Assembly: GCA_035696365.1 (NCBI GenBank)
Contig: DASRQS010000055.1
Location: forward strand, 1 to 64,000
DNA: 64,000 nucleotides
From: JALYLC01 sp035696365
GTDB lineage: Bacteria > Actinomycetota > Thermoleophilia > Gaiellales > JALYLC01
Direction: 5' to 3'
Shown here: positions 24,967 to 33,555 of the stretch, in pieces
Layout: each line of letters opens with the position of its first letter
How positions within the stretch are numbered: position 1 is the first letter of the stretch
Made by a program: the position numbers and the translations under genes
The notes under the pieces: generated by a model
Seen by the model: only the letters and a program-made list of their open reading frames with translations
What the model was told of the DNA's origin: nothing
The model's database searches: none

Positions 24967-25167
24967 TTGGCCATCGAGATCCGTCACACCAAGCGGAAGA
25001 TCGTGTACCGCGCCATCGTCGCGAGCGGCGGGCCCGAGTCCAGGCCCGTCATCAAGACGTTCCGCACCCGCGCGGCCGCGGAGGCCTGGGAGCGCGAGAT
25101 GCTCCAGGCCGGCGGGCGTGCGCCAGGCACCGATGGCTCGCATCAAGCTGGCGAGCCCGGGCGCTGA
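24967..25167 (+). CDS. Integrase-arm-like small ORF, possible integrase remnant
   Basis: TTG 24967 with AGAAGGG upstream opens 66 residues: IEIRHTKRKIVYRAIVASGG, then VIKTFRTRAAAEAWEREML. This looks like the AP2/Arm DNA-binding N-terminus of tyrosine integrases ('...KTFRTRAEAEAWE'), after which the similarity ends. The last 25 bases overlap the end of dprA antisense. No core-binding or catalytic integrase domain follows. It lies 89 bp from the 5' end of tRNA-Trp, so it may be what is left of an integrated element. Confidence 0.45.
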   Translation: MAIEIRHTKRKIVYRAIVASGGPESRPVIKTFRTRAAAEAWEREMLQAGGRAPGTDGSHQAGEPGR

Positions 25168-26048
25168 CGGCAGGGCTCCAGCGCCGACAGGGTGCCGTCG
25201 CGCTCCTCGACGATGAGGCCGTCCAGCTCCAACTCGGCCAGGGCGGCCGTCGTCACGTCGGCTCCGAGGCCGGTGACGAGGGCCAGCGAGTCGCGACGGC
25301 GCGGACGGCGGCGGAGCTCCGACCAGAGCACGCCGGCCACACCGGTGGGCGGCTCGAGGCGGGCGGGCTCCGCCGCCATCTGCACGCCGAGGGCGTCGAG
25401 GATGTCGCCGGCGTCACCGACGGGGGCTGCGCCGGCTCGCAGCAGCGCCAGCGTGCCGCGCCCGAGCTCGAGCCAGGGCGCGCCCGGGACGGCCAGCACG
25501 TCGCGGCCCAGCGCGAGCGCGTGGTCGGCCGTGATCAGCGCGCCTGAGCGGCGCGTCGCCTCGACGACCACGGTGGCCTGGGCGAGCGCCGCCACGATCC
25601 GGTTGCGCACCGGAAAGCGCCACGGAGCGGGCTCGACGCCCGGCCCCCACTCCGAGACGATCGCGCCCGCCGCGCCGATGCGCCCCGCGAGCGCGGCATT
25701 GCGGCGCGGGTAGTCGCAGTCGATACCGCAGCCCAGCACGGCGATCGTGCGGCCGCCGCCGTCGAGCGCACCGGCGTGGGCGGCGGCATCGATGCCGAGG
25801 GCCAGGCCGCTGATCACGCTCACGCCGGCCTCGGCCAGCTCGCGCGCGAGCGTGCGGGCGAAGCGCTCGCCCGCCGCCGACGGCGCCCGCGCGCCCACCA
25901 TCGCCACGGCGGGCGGAGCGCACAGCGCCGTGAGAGCGAGGGGGCCGCGCACGTGCAGCCGCTTCGGCTCCGCGACGCCCAGGTGCGCGAGGCAGGCCGG
26001 CCATCCGGTCGCTCCGCGCTCGAGCAGTCGCAGGGTCCCCGCCGTCAT
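25143..26048 (-). CDS. dprA: DNA-processing protein DprA
   Basis: 301 residues. The Rossmann-type DprA core reads AMVGARAPSAAGERFARTLA, VSVISGLALGIDAAAHAGAL, TIAVLGCGIDCDYPRRN, IVSEWGPG, FPVRNRIVAALAQATVVVEA and SGALITADHALALGRDVLAVPG. It ends in a DprA winged-helix domain (RDSLALVTGLGADVTTAALAEL, ELDGLIVEERDG). Loads RecA on incoming single-stranded DNA during transformation. Start codon overlaps the comM stop by four bases. Last gene of the core operon; it sits next to comM as in many bacteria. Confidence 0.95.
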   Translation of the reverse strand: MTAGTLRLLERGATGWPACLAHLGVAEPKRLHVRGPLALTALCAPPAVAMVGARAPSAAGERFARTLARELAEAGVSVISGLALGIDAAAHAGALDGGGRTIAVLGCGIDCDYPRRNAALAGRIGAAGAIVSEWGPGVEPAPWRFPVRNRIVAALAQATVVVEATRRSGALITADHALALGRDVLAVPGAPWLELGRGTLALLRAGAAPVGDAGDILDALGVQMAAEPARLEPPTGVAGVLWSELRRRPRRRDSLALVTGLGADVTTAALAELELDGLIVEERDGTLSALEPCRQRPGSPA

Positions 26049-27538
26049 CCCAGCCTCGTTCCGCGCGGGATCAGGGCGAGCGCCTCGGCAACATGCTCGC
26101 GCCCCACGCCGCCGCTCGCCGCGAGATCGGCCGCCGAGCGGGCAAGACGGAGCACGCGCACCTGCCGGCGCGCGCTCAGGCGCTGCGACGTCGCGGCGCG
26201 CTCCAGCAGCTTGCGCGCCTCGGGCGAGATGCCGAGCCGCTCCAGCTCGGCCAGCTCGAGTCGCGCGTTCGGAATCGCCTGGCCGCGTGCCGTCTGCCAG
26301 TCGCGAGCGACGACCACGCGCGCGGCGACGACGGCCGTGGCCTCGGGCCGATCACGACTCAGCGCCTCGGGATCGGGGGCGTCCACCCGTACGACGAGGT
26401 CGAGGCGATCGACCAGCGGGCCGCTCAGCCGCGCCCGGTAGCGCTCGACCCGCTCGTTCGTACACGAGCAACCTCCCAGACCACCGCAAGGGCAGGGGTT
26501 TGCCGCCGCGACGAGCTGTACGCGCGCCGGGAAGCGCACGCGGCCTGCCGCTCGGGCCACGACCAGCTCCCCATCCTCGAGTGGCTGGCGCAGCGCCTCC
26601 AGCGCGCTGCGCGAGAACTCGGTCAGCTCGTCCAGGAAGAGCACTCCTCCGGTCGCCAGCGAGATCTCACCCGGGCGCGGACCCGTGCCACCGCCCACCA
26701 GCGCGGGGGCGGAGGCACCGTGATGCGGCGCGCGGAAAGGCGGCCGGCGGATCGCACCCGAGCCAGGGCGCAGCACGCCCGCCGCCGAGTGCACGCGCGT
26801 CACCTCGAGCGCGGTCGCCTCGTCCAGCGGCGGCAGCAGCCCGGGGAGTCGCCGGGCGAGCATCGTCTTACCGACCCCCGGCGGTCCGATCATGAGCAGG
26901 TTGTGACCCCCCACCGCGGCGAGCTCGAGCGCGCGGCGCGCGAGCGGCTGGCCACGGACGTCGGCCAGATCGGGCGCGTCGGCGGGCACGGCGCCGCGGG
27001 CCGGCTCGGCCTGGGGCAGATCGAGCTCGCCGCGCAACCACGCCACCACCTCGGTGAGATGGCGAGCGCCGTACACCGGCATCCCCGTGACCAGGGCCGC
27101 CTCCGGGGCGCAGGCCCGCGGGCACACGAGTGCCTCGAGGCCAACGCGCCGGGCCGTCTCGGCGGCGATCAGCGCACCGTGCACGGGCCGGACGCGCCCG
27201 TCGAAGGCGAGCTCGCCGAGCACGAGCACCTTGCCGGCGCGTACGCGCGGGAGCTGATCGCTGGCCGCGAGGATCGCGACCGCCATCGCGAGGTCGTGCC
27301 GCGGCCCGAGTTTCGGCACGTTGCCCGGCGCCAGGTTGACGACGACGCGCCCCTGCGGCCACCGCAACTCGCTCGCGATCACGCCCGCGCGCACGCGCTC
27401 GCGCGCTTCTGTGACTGCGCGATCGGGCAGCCCGACGATGATCGTCGCTCCGTGCTCGCGGCCGCTCACGCGCGCCTCGACCTCGACGAGCTCGCCCTCG
27501 ACACCGACGGCGGTCTGGCTGTTGGCGGTCGCGATCAC
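26045..27538 (-). CDS. comM: YifB/ComM family Mg-chelatase-like AAA ATPase
   Basis: GTG 27538 gives 497 residues beginning VIATANSQTAVGVEGELVEV, the normal ComM start; an open extension to 27673 adds Arg-rich sequence with no family match. A Lon-protease-like N-terminal domain (VVNLAPGNVPKLGPRHDLAM) is followed by the AAA module. Walker A GPPGVGKTMLARRL, Walker B GVLFLDELTEF, the Cys-rich insert AANPCPCGGLGGCSC and a C-terminal Mg-chelatase bundle (SQRLSARRQVRVLRLARSAA) are all present. A helicase-like factor that promotes branch migration in natural transformation. Overlaps dprA by four bases. Confidence 0.94.
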   Translation of the reverse strand: MIATANSQTAVGVEGELVEVEARVSGREHGATIIVGLPDRAVTEARERVRAGVIASELRWPQGRVVVNLAPGNVPKLGPRHDLAMAVAILAASDQLPRVRAGKVLVLGELAFDGRVRPVHGALIAAETARRVGLEALVCPRACAPEAALVTGMPVYGARHLTEVVAWLRGELDLPQAEPARGAVPADAPDLADVRGQPLARRALELAAVGGHNLLMIGPPGVGKTMLARRLPGLLPPLDEATALEVTRVHSAAGVLRPGSGAIRRPPFRAPHHGASAPALVGGGTGPRPGEISLATGGVLFLDELTEFSRSALEALRQPLEDGELVVARAAGRVRFPARVQLVAAANPCPCGGLGGCSCTNERVERYRARLSGPLVDRLDLVVRVDAPDPEALSRDRPEATAVVAARVVVARDWQTARGQAIPNARLELAELERLGISPEARKLLERAATSQRLSARRQVRVLRLARSAADLAASGGVGREHVAEALALIPRGTRLG

Positions 27539-27745
27539 ACCGGGGAGGCTAGGTCCGACCAGTGTGACGCGAGAGGCACCAGTGAGAACGCGTCTGCGCC
27601 AACCTACCCGGGCGCTCACGGGGGTCTCGCGCGAACGTCTCCTGTCCGGTCGATCCGGTCCGCGAGCCATCATGGAGTTGGGATGGCTCGGGGCACCAAC
27701 ATGCCCCCGCTACCAACCGTGCGCCATCCCCCGTTCGGTGCGCCC

Positions 27746-28090
27746 TCAGAGACGGAACGCGTCTGCGAAGTACCGAACGCGCCGGCCGTCGATCGTGACG
27801 AGATCGAGACGGATGCCCTGGACCCACTCGTAGCCGCGGCTCTCGGCCAGCCACTGCGCTGCGCGCGAGAGCCCGGCCACGCGCTCGGGACCGACGGCCT
27901 CCGCTGCCCCGCCGGCGCGCCGCGCCTTGACCTCGATCAGCGCGAGCGTGCGGCCGTAGCGCGCCACGATGTCGACCTCGCAGGCGCCGCGCACGCGCTC
28001 GTTGCGGGCGAGCACGCGGCCGCCGCGCAGCCGCACGAGCCAGGTCGCGAGCGTCTCGCCGCGCCGCCCGAGGGCGTGCGCACGCGCCAT
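27746..28090 (-). CDS. YraN family endonuclease-like protein (UPF0102)
   Basis: 114 residues. It shows the YraN pattern LGRRGETLATWLVRLRGG, GACEVDIVARYGRTLALIEVKARR (the Asp...Glu-x-Lys of a restriction-endonuclease-like fold) and a C-terminal IRLDLVTIDGRRVRYFADAF. Usually encoded beside rnhB, as here, where the two genes overlap by one base (TGATG). Role presumed in DNA processing; no firm biochemical function known to me. Confidence 0.93.
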   Translation of the reverse strand: MARAHALGRRGETLATWLVRLRGGRVLARNERVRGACEVDIVARYGRTLALIEVKARRAGGAAEAVGPERVAGLSRAAQWLAESRGYEWVQGIRLDLVTIDGRRVRYFADAFRL

Positions 28091-28773
28091 CAGCCCGCGA
28101 GCAGCGAGAGTTGCACGGCGCCCACGGTGGCGAACGAGCGGCGGTGCAGCGGGCAGGGTCCGTGACTCTCGAGCGCCTCGCGGTGGGCGGGCGTGGAGTA
28201 GCCGACGTGACCGTCGAAGCCGTAGCTCGGATAGGTGGCGTGCAGCCGGCGCATCAGGCGGTCGCGCGTGACCTTCGCGATGATCGAGGCGGCCGCGATG
28301 GCCGCGCTCGTGCCATCGCCGCCGACGATCGCGCGGTGCTCGCGCTCGAGCGGCACGCGGAAGCCGTCGGACAAGAGCAGCGCACCGGGCGGGGCGTCCA
28401 GCCCGCGCAGTGCGCGCGCCAGTGCCGCGAGATTGGCGCGGTGCACGCCGCGCCGGTCGACCTCGCAAGCAGGCGCGACGATCACGCTGACGCGGGTCGC
28501 GCAGGCGAGCACCGCGTCGTAGAGCTCCTCGCGCTGCGCGATCGTGCGCGTCTTCGAGTCGTCGAGCTGGGCGAGCGGAGCGCACACGCGCCCCTGGAGA
28601 CGGCGATAGTCGAACAGCACGGCTGCCGCCACGAGCGGGCCGGCCAGAGCGCCGCGGCCCGCCTCGTCGGTCCCGGCGACGAACGGCACGCCGAGCCCGC
28701 GGTCGTGGCGCAGCAGGCGGTGACCCGGATGGAGAAGCTTGCGCGCTGGGCGCTGTCGGACTGCGACCGCCAT
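28090..28773 (-). CDS. rnhB: Ribonuclease HII
   Basis: 227 residues. FVAGTDEAGRGALAGPLVAAAV carries the catalytic Asp-Glu pair at about residues 35-36. LDDSKTRTIAQREELYDAVL, IIAKVTRDRLM and GYSTPAHREAL complete the RNase HII motifs. Removes ribonucleotides from DNA and RNA/DNA hybrids. Located between the second signal peptidase gene and yraN in the conserved operon. Confidence 0.96.
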   Translation of the reverse strand: MAVAVRQRPARKLLHPGHRLLRHDRGLGVPFVAGTDEAGRGALAGPLVAAAVLFDYRRLQGRVCAPLAQLDDSKTRTIAQREELYDAVLACATRVSVIVAPACEVDRRGVHRANLAALARALRGLDAPPGALLLSDGFRVPLEREHRAIVGGDGTSAAIAAASIIAKVTRDRLMRRLHATYPSYGFDGHVGYSTPAHREALESHGPCPLHRRSFATVGAVQLSLLAG

Positions 28774-28850
28774 GCCGGCGAGCGTAGCGCGACCATCCCC
28801 CGGTTCGCGAAGACGCGGCCGTCTTTCGTCACACAGCGCGCGCGATTTCC

Positions 28851-29414
28851 TCAGAAGAAGCGAATGCGCAACGGCGGCCAGACGAGACCGAAGGCGCGCC
28901 CGAGCAGCTGGCTGCGCGGCACCGGGCCCCAGATGCGCGAGTCGACCGAGTGGGCGCGGTTGTCGCCCATCACGAAGTAGCGCCCGGTCGGCACGGCGAT
29001 CGGTCCGAACTGCTGCGTGGTGCCGCGCACGTAGGGCTCGTCGAGCGTCACGCAGCCGGTGCCGCCCGGCCCGGTGCAGATGGAGACCCGCCCGTGGCGC
29101 GCCTTCACCCAGTCCCCCGGCAGGCCGATGATGCGCTTCACGAACACGCGGCGCGAGGCCGTGTCGGCGTAGAACACGCGGTCGCCCTTGCCGTTCGGGT
29201 GCATCACGACGATGTCGCCGCGGTTCGGCCGCTCGATCGAATACCAGAAGCGCGCGGCCAGCAGCCGGTCGCCGGGAAGCAGCGTGCGGGACATCGAGCC
29301 GGTCGGCACGCGGAAGACACCGACTACCCAGCGCTGCAGCCCGTAGGCCAGTGCGAGCGCGAGGAGCATCGTGAGCGCGAGCTGGAGGAAGGAACGGCTC
29401 CGGAGCCAGCCCAT
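28851..29414 (-). CDS. lepB: Signal peptidase I (second paralogue)
   Basis: 187 residues. One N-terminal membrane helix (SFLQLALTMLLALALAYG) is followed by VFRVPTGSMSRTLLPGDRLL with the catalytic Ser at about residue 40. Box D is RVFVKRIIGLPGD with the catalytic Lys at about residue 91, and box E is YFVMGDNRAHSVDSRIWG. Cleaves signal peptides outside the membrane. It starts two bases after the stop of the first lepB, so both are made together; the two copies differ in length and loops. Confidence 0.94.
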   Translation of the reverse strand: MGWLRSRSFLQLALTMLLALALAYGLQRWVVGVFRVPTGSMSRTLLPGDRLLAARFWYSIERPNRGDIVVMHPNGKGDRVFYADTASRRVFVKRIIGLPGDWVKARHGRVSICTGPGGTGCVTLDEPYVRGTTQQFGPIAVPTGRYFVMGDNRAHSVDSRIWGPVPRSQLLGRAFGLVWPPLRIRFF

Positions 29415-29416
29415 CC

Positions 29417-30040
29417 TCAGAGGATGCCGAATCGGTGCGGGGGCCAGTACCGCACGAATGCGGTGCCGATCACGTTGCGCTTTGGCAGCGTGCCCCAGAT
29501 GCGGCTGTCCTCCGAGCTGACGCGGTTGTCGCCGAGCACGAAGTAGGCGTTGCGCGGCACGCTCACTGGCCCGAAGTCGTCCGTGAAGCTGCGCGCGTAC
29601 GGCTCGCTCAGGAGGCGGCAGGCGACACGCGGCGCGCGGCAGATCAGCACGTGCCCGCCGATCGCCTGCACCGTCTCGCCGGGCAGCCCCACCACGCGCT
29701 TGATGAACGTCACGCTTGCTTCCGTACGCGCGTCGCGCTGCGGCACGTCGCCCACGCCGGGCGGGTGGAAGACGATCACGTCGCCGCGCTCGGGATCGAA
29801 TGGGAGGAAGCGCGCGGCGAGCACGCGGTCACCCTCCTCGACGGTGGGCCGCATCGACCCGGTGGGGATGCGGTAGGACTTGACGACGTACTGCTGCACG
29901 AGCCACGTCAAGCCCAGCGCAAGCGCGATGACGACGATCAGCTCGGCGATGGCCGCAAACGGCGACTGCTCGCGAGCGGCTGCCGGAAAGCGCAGATGAA
30001 TCCGCTCGACGCCCCCCTGGCCCTCGGCCGGAGCGGCCAC
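29417..30040 (-). CDS. lepB: Signal peptidase I (first paralogue)
   Basis: 207 residues from GTG 30040. Membrane helix FAAIAELIVVIALALGLTWLV; catalytic Ser in SYRIPTGSMRPTVEEGDRVL; catalytic Lys in SVTFIKRVVGLPGETV; box E YFVLGDNRVSSEDSRIWG. A pair of Cys lies in the insert LICRAPRVACRLL. Follows rplS by eight bases. Two tandem lepB genes behind rplS are common in actinobacteria. Confidence 0.94.
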   Translation of the reverse strand: MAAPAEGQGGVERIHLRFPAAAREQSPFAAIAELIVVIALALGLTWLVQQYVVKSYRIPTGSMRPTVEEGDRVLAARFLPFDPERGDVIVFHPPGVGDVPQRDARTEASVTFIKRVVGLPGETVQAIGGHVLICRAPRVACRLLSEPYARSFTDDFGPVSVPRNAYFVLGDNRVSSEDSRIWGTLPKRNVIGTAFVRYWPPHRFGIL

Positions 30041-30048
30041 GGGATCGG

Positions 30049-30390
30049 CTAGCGCTGCTTCTCGCGGATGCGCGCCTGCTTGCCGACCTTGTCGCGCAGG
30101 AAGTACAGCTTGGCGCGGCTGACATCGCCGATCGCGATGACCTCGATCTTCTCGATCTTGGGCGAGTGCACCGGGAACGTGCGCTCCACGCCCACTCCGA
30201 AGGACTGCTTGCGGACGGTGAACGTCTCGCGCGCACCCGAGCCCTGGCGCTTGATGCAGACGCCCTCGAAGACCTGCACACGGCGCCGCGAGCCCTCGAT
30301 CACCTGAAAGTGGACGCGCAACGTGTCACCGGCTTTGAAAACCGGCACCTGGCGCATCTGGCGCGCCTCGAGTTCCTGGATCACGTTCAT
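30049..30390 (-). CDS. rplS: 50S ribosomal protein L19
   Basis: 113 residues, the family's normal length: MNVIQELEARQMRQVPVFKAG, DTLRVHFQVIEGSRRRVQVFEG, ESFGVGVERTFPVHSP-type core (here QSFGVGVERTF) and IEVIAIGDVSRAKLYFLR. Sits at the 30S/50S interface. Placed after trmD with a 65 bp gap, as in most bacteria. Confidence 0.98.
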   Translation of the reverse strand: MNVIQELEARQMRQVPVFKAGDTLRVHFQVIEGSRRRVQVFEGVCIKRQGSGARETFTVRKQSFGVGVERTFPVHSPKIEKIEVIAIGDVSRAKLYFLRDKVGKQARIREKQR

Positions 30391-30455
30391 GTGCTCGGTC
30401 TTCCGTTCGGACGTCGGCTGCCACTCATGCTAGACGATCACCGAGACCGCCAGCG

Positions 30456-31145
30456 TCACCGGCCGCGCTCGTCGGCGCGGCGCGCAACGGCCTGCTCGCG
30501 ACGCCAGGCCTCGATGCGCGCGTGGTGACCCGAGAGCAGCACGTCCGGCACGGTGTGCCCGCGCCACTCGGCCGGGCGCGTGTAGTGCGGATACTCGAGC
30601 GCGCCGTCGAGCGCCGGCGCGAACGATTCCTCATGGCTCGACTGGTCGTCGGCCAGCGAGCCCGGCAGCAGTCGCGCGAGCGCATCGACGACCGCCATGG
30701 CCACCGGCTCTCCTCCGCTCAGCACGAACGGGCCCAGGCTGAGCGACTCCGTGGCCACGTGCTCGAGCACGCGGCCATCGAAGCCTTCGTAGCGACCGCA
30801 CAGCAGCGTCACGCGCTCGCAGGCGGCGAGCTCGCGGGCGTAGGCGTCGTCGAAGCGGCGGCCGCCCGGATCGAGCGCCACGATGCGCCGCCCGGCGCGT
30901 GCGGCGGCGAGGTCGCCACCGTAGGCGCCCTCGACGGCGCAGGCGACGGCGTCGACGCGCATCAGCATGCCGGCTCCACCGCCGAAGGGCGCGTCGTCGA
31001 CCTGCGCATGCGGGAGCGGCGAGTAGTCGCGGTAGGAGAGGAAGCGGAGGGAGAGCGGCCCGCTCAGCGCGCGCTGCACCGCGGTCTCCTCGGACAGCCA
31101 GGCGAACCAGTGCGGGAAGAGCGTGAAGACGTCGATCTCGAGCAC
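30456..31145 (-). CDS. trmD: tRNA (guanine-N1)-methyltransferase
   Basis: 229 residues from GTG 31145. LEIDVFTLFPHWFAWL start; the trefoil-knot SAM site is formed by VTLLCGRYEGFDGRVLEHV and LSLGPFVLSGGEPVAMAVVDA. HTVPDVLLSGHHARIEAWRR near the end is typical for TrmD. Methylates G37 of tRNAs and prevents frameshifting. Overlaps nothing; rimM precedes by nine bases. Confidence 0.97.
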   Translation of the reverse strand: MLEIDVFTLFPHWFAWLSEETAVQRALSGPLSLRFLSYRDYSPLPHAQVDDAPFGGGAGMLMRVDAVACAVEGAYGGDLAAARAGRRIVALDPGGRRFDDAYARELAACERVTLLCGRYEGFDGRVLEHVATESLSLGPFVLSGGEPVAMAVVDALARLLPGSLADDQSSHEESFAPALDGALEYPHYTRPAEWRGHTVPDVLLSGHHARIEAWRREQAVARRADERGR

Positions 31146-31154
31146 GGGGACGCC

Positions 31155-31667
31155 CTACTGATCCAGCGGATCGGCGAACGCCTCGGCCAGCTCGAGCACG
31201 CGCCCCGCCACGTCGACGCCCGGAACCGCCTCGCGCGTGAACGGCACGAGATGCTCGCGACCGTCGGCCAGGCGCAGTACGAGAACGTCGTTGGCCGGGC
31301 GCTCCAGCACGTCGGTTATCTCGCCGATCTCGCGCTCGCCGCAGCACGCCCGCATGCCCACCAGGTCGCGCACCCAGAAGGCGTCGTCCTCGGGCGATGG
31401 CGCGTCCTCCGCCCGCAGCTCCAGCACATGGCCGAGCACGGCAGCCGCCTGCTCGCGCGAGGTGATGCCGGCCAGCTCGAGGATGGGCGACTGCTGCGTG
31501 CCGGCGACGGTGAGCAGGTCGCGCGGCTCCCCGTCCAGCAACAGCGTCGCGCCCGGCGAGAACGTGTACCACTCGGGCGCACCGACGACGCGGAAGGCCC
31601 CGCCGAGGCCGTGCGCCCGCCCGATCAGGCCGAGGCGCAGCGGCGGGGAAGTATCACTCCGCGTCAC
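31155..31667 (-). CDS. rimM: Ribosome maturation factor RimM
   Basis: 170 residues from GTG 31667: LRLGLIGRAHGLGGAFRVVG is the classic RimM start, and a PRC-barrel C-terminal domain follows (DAFWVRDLVGMRACCGEREI, GEITDVLERPANDVLVL). Binds S19 and assists 30S maturation. Its start overlaps the end of khpA by 14 bases, indicating translational coupling. Confidence 0.95.
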   Translation of the reverse strand: MTRSDTSPPLRLGLIGRAHGLGGAFRVVGAPEWYTFSPGATLLLDGEPRDLLTVAGTQQSPILELAGITSREQAAAVLGHVLELRAEDAPSPEDDAFWVRDLVGMRACCGEREIGEITDVLERPANDVLVLRLADGREHLVPFTREAVPGVDVAGRVLELAEAFADPLDQ

Positions 31668-31887
31668 GGATCTCGAGCGTGACGCGTTCGCCCGAGCCCG
31701 CGGAGGCGCGCGCGACCGTGCGCAGCGCACGCACGGTCCGGCCACCGCGGCCGATCAGGCGCCCGACGTCCTCGGGGTCGACCTGCACCGAGACGTGGCG
31801 CCCGTCGGCATCGACGTTCTCCTCGACGACAACGGCCTCCGGTTTGGAGGCCAGCAGCCGGACGAGATACTCGACGAGCTCGCGGAT
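31654..31887 (-). CDS. khpA: KhpA, single KH-domain RNA-binding protein, apparent AUC start
   Basis: 77 residues. The family start is [M]RELVEYLVRLLASKPEAVVV; the KH core is DPEDVGRLIGRGGRTVRAL with the GxxG loop GRGG. In frame there is no ATG, GTG or TTG between 32019 and this position. The codon at the place of the usual Met is ATC (complement of 31885-31887), one base after the rpsP stop. Initiation at AUC, coupled to rpsP termination, is the simplest reading. KhpA acts with KhpB/Jag as an RNA chaperone. A sequencing error at one base is the main alternative. Confidence 0.88.
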   Translation of the reverse strand: MRELVEYLVRLLASKPEAVVVEENVDADGRHVSVQVDPEDVGRLIGRGGRTVRALRTVARASAGSGERVTLEIRDAE

Positions 31888-31888
31888 C

Positions 31889-32128
31889 TCAGACCCCCGC
31901 GATTTTGAGGAGCTTCTTGACCGGCTCGCTGGGCTGTGCGCCCTTCGCAAGCCAGGCGCGTGCGCGGTCGACGTCGATCTCCACGACGGAGGGGTCGGCC
32001 TGGGGCACGTAGCGGCCAATCATCTCGATGCTCTTGCCGTCGCGAGGGCTGTGCGAGTCGATCACGACGACGCGGTAATGCGCGTTCTTCTTGGAGCCGA
32101 GGCGGGTGAGGCGGATCTTTACGGCCAT
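31889..32128 (-). CDS. rpsP: 30S ribosomal protein S16
   Basis: 79 residues from ATG 32128, with a near-perfect GGAGGTGA ribosome binding site: MAVKIRLTRLGSKKNAHYRV, VVIDSHSPRDGKSIEMIGRY, then a short C-terminus (PSEPVKKLLKIAGV). Located between ffh and khpA, as expected in actinobacteria. Confidence 0.98.
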   Translation of the reverse strand: MAVKIRLTRLGSKKNAHYRVVVIDSHSPRDGKSIEMIGRYVPQADPSVVEIDVDRARAWLAKGAQPSEPVKKLLKIAGV

Positions 32129-32135
32129 GCTGATG

Positions 32136-33509
32136 TCACCTCCTTCGCTTCTTACTTTTGCTCCGCGAGCCGGCGGCACGCGGTCGTTGCGCTCCGGGGA
32201 CCCCGCCCATCGCGGGCGTTCCTCCGGCTGCGACCTGCTTCATCATCTTCTTCATCTGACGGTGCTGCTGCAGCAATTGATTGACCTGCTGCACGCTCGT
32301 GCCCGAGCCGGATGCGATCCGGCGGCGGCGCGAGCCGTCGATCACGGACGGGTTGCGGCGCTCCGACGGCGTCATGGAGAGGATCATCGCCTCGACGCGG
32401 TCGAGCTGCTTGTCATCGACCTGCATGTCCTTCACTTGCTTGCCGATCCCGGGGATCATACCGAGTAACGAGCGCAACGATCCCATCTTGCGGATGCGGC
32501 GGAGCTGGTCGAGCAGGTCGTCGAGCCCGAAGTCGGAGGTCTTGAGCTTGCGCTCGAGCTCCAGCGCGTCGCCCTCGTCGATCTGCTCCTGTGCGCGCTC
32601 GATCAGCGTGAGCACGTCGCCCATGCCGAGGATGCGCGACGCCATCCTGTCGGGGTGGAACTCCTCGAGGGCGTCCAGCTTCTCGCCCACGGAGGCGAAC
32701 ACGATCGGCTTGCCGGTGACCGCGCGCACCGAGAGCGCCGCGCCGCCGCGCGCGTCACCGTCGAGCTTCGTCAGGATCACGCCGTCGAAATCGACCGCGT
32801 CGCGGAACTGCTCGGCCACGTTGACGGCGTCCTGGCCGGTCATCGCGTCCAGCACCAGGAGCGTGTTCTGCGGCTTGACGGCGTTGCGGACGCGCACGAG
32901 CTCGTCCATCAGGTCGCTGTCGACGTGCAGCCGGCCCGCGGTGTCGACGATCACGACGTCGCGGCCCTGCGACGTCGCCGCCTCCACGCCGTAGCGCGCC
33001 ACCGCGACCGGGTCACCGCCGGTGCCGCGCTCGAAGACGGGCACGTCGACCTGGCGCCCGAGCGTCTTGAGCTGCTCGACGGCGGCCGGGCGCTGCAGGT
33101 CGCAGGCCACCAGCGCGGGCTTGAGGTCCTGCCTGACGAGCAGGTTCGCGAGCTTGCCGGCGGCAGTCGTCTTGCCCGAACCCTGCAGGCCGCAGAGCAG
33201 GATCACGGTCGGCGGCTTGGCGGCGAACGTAAGCTTCGTGCCCGCCGCGCCGAGCAGCTCGGTCAGCTCCTCGTCGACGATCTTCACGACCTGCTGGCCC
33301 GGCGTCAGGCTCGACAGCACCTCCTGGCCGACGGAGCGCTCGCGCACGGCGGCCACGAACGTCTTGACCACGCGGAAGTTGACGTCGGCCTCGAGCAGGG
33401 CGAGGCGGATCTCGCGCATCGCGCGATCGATGTCGTCCTCGTTCAGCGCTCCGCGGGAGCGGAGGTCGCCGAGCGTGGCCTGCAATTTGTCGGAGAGCGA
33501 CTGGAACAC
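32136..33509 (-). CDS. ffh: Signal recognition particle protein Ffh
   Basis: 457 residues from GTG 33509 (GTG 33515 is equally possible): VFQSLSDKLQATLGDLRSRG and LNEDDIDRAMREIRLALLEADVN of the N domain. The G domain has LLCGLQGSGKTTAAGKLA (G1), VIVDTAGRLHVD (G3) and ILTKLDGDARGGAAL (G4). The M domain is FGLDDLLDQLRRIRKMGSL and Met/Gly-rich helices ending in a basic SKSKKRRR tail that binds SRP RNA. Directs membrane proteins to the translocon. First gene of the long operon that includes both signal peptidases. Its last bases overlap the rpsP ribosome binding site region. Confidence 0.97.
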   Translation of the reverse strand: MFQSLSDKLQATLGDLRSRGALNEDDIDRAMREIRLALLEADVNFRVVKTFVAAVRERSVGQEVLSSLTPGQQVVKIVDEELTELLGAAGTKLTFAAKPPTVILLCGLQGSGKTTAAGKLANLLVRQDLKPALVACDLQRPAAVEQLKTLGRQVDVPVFERGTGGDPVAVARYGVEAATSQGRDVVIVDTAGRLHVDSDLMDELVRVRNAVKPQNTLLVLDAMTGQDAVNVAEQFRDAVDFDGVILTKLDGDARGGAALSVRAVTGKPIVFASVGEKLDALEEFHPDRMASRILGMGDVLTLIERAQEQIDEGDALELERKLKTSDFGLDDLLDQLRRIRKMGSLRSLLGMIPGIGKQVKDMQVDDKQLDRVEAMILSMTPSERRNPSVIDGSRRRRIASGSGTSVQQVNQLLQQHRQMKKMMKQVAAGGTPAMGGVPGAQRPRAAGSRSKSKKRRR

Positions 33510-33555
33510 GGCCACCCATGGTAGCTGCGGAGCGGCGATAGACTCTCCGAGGGTG

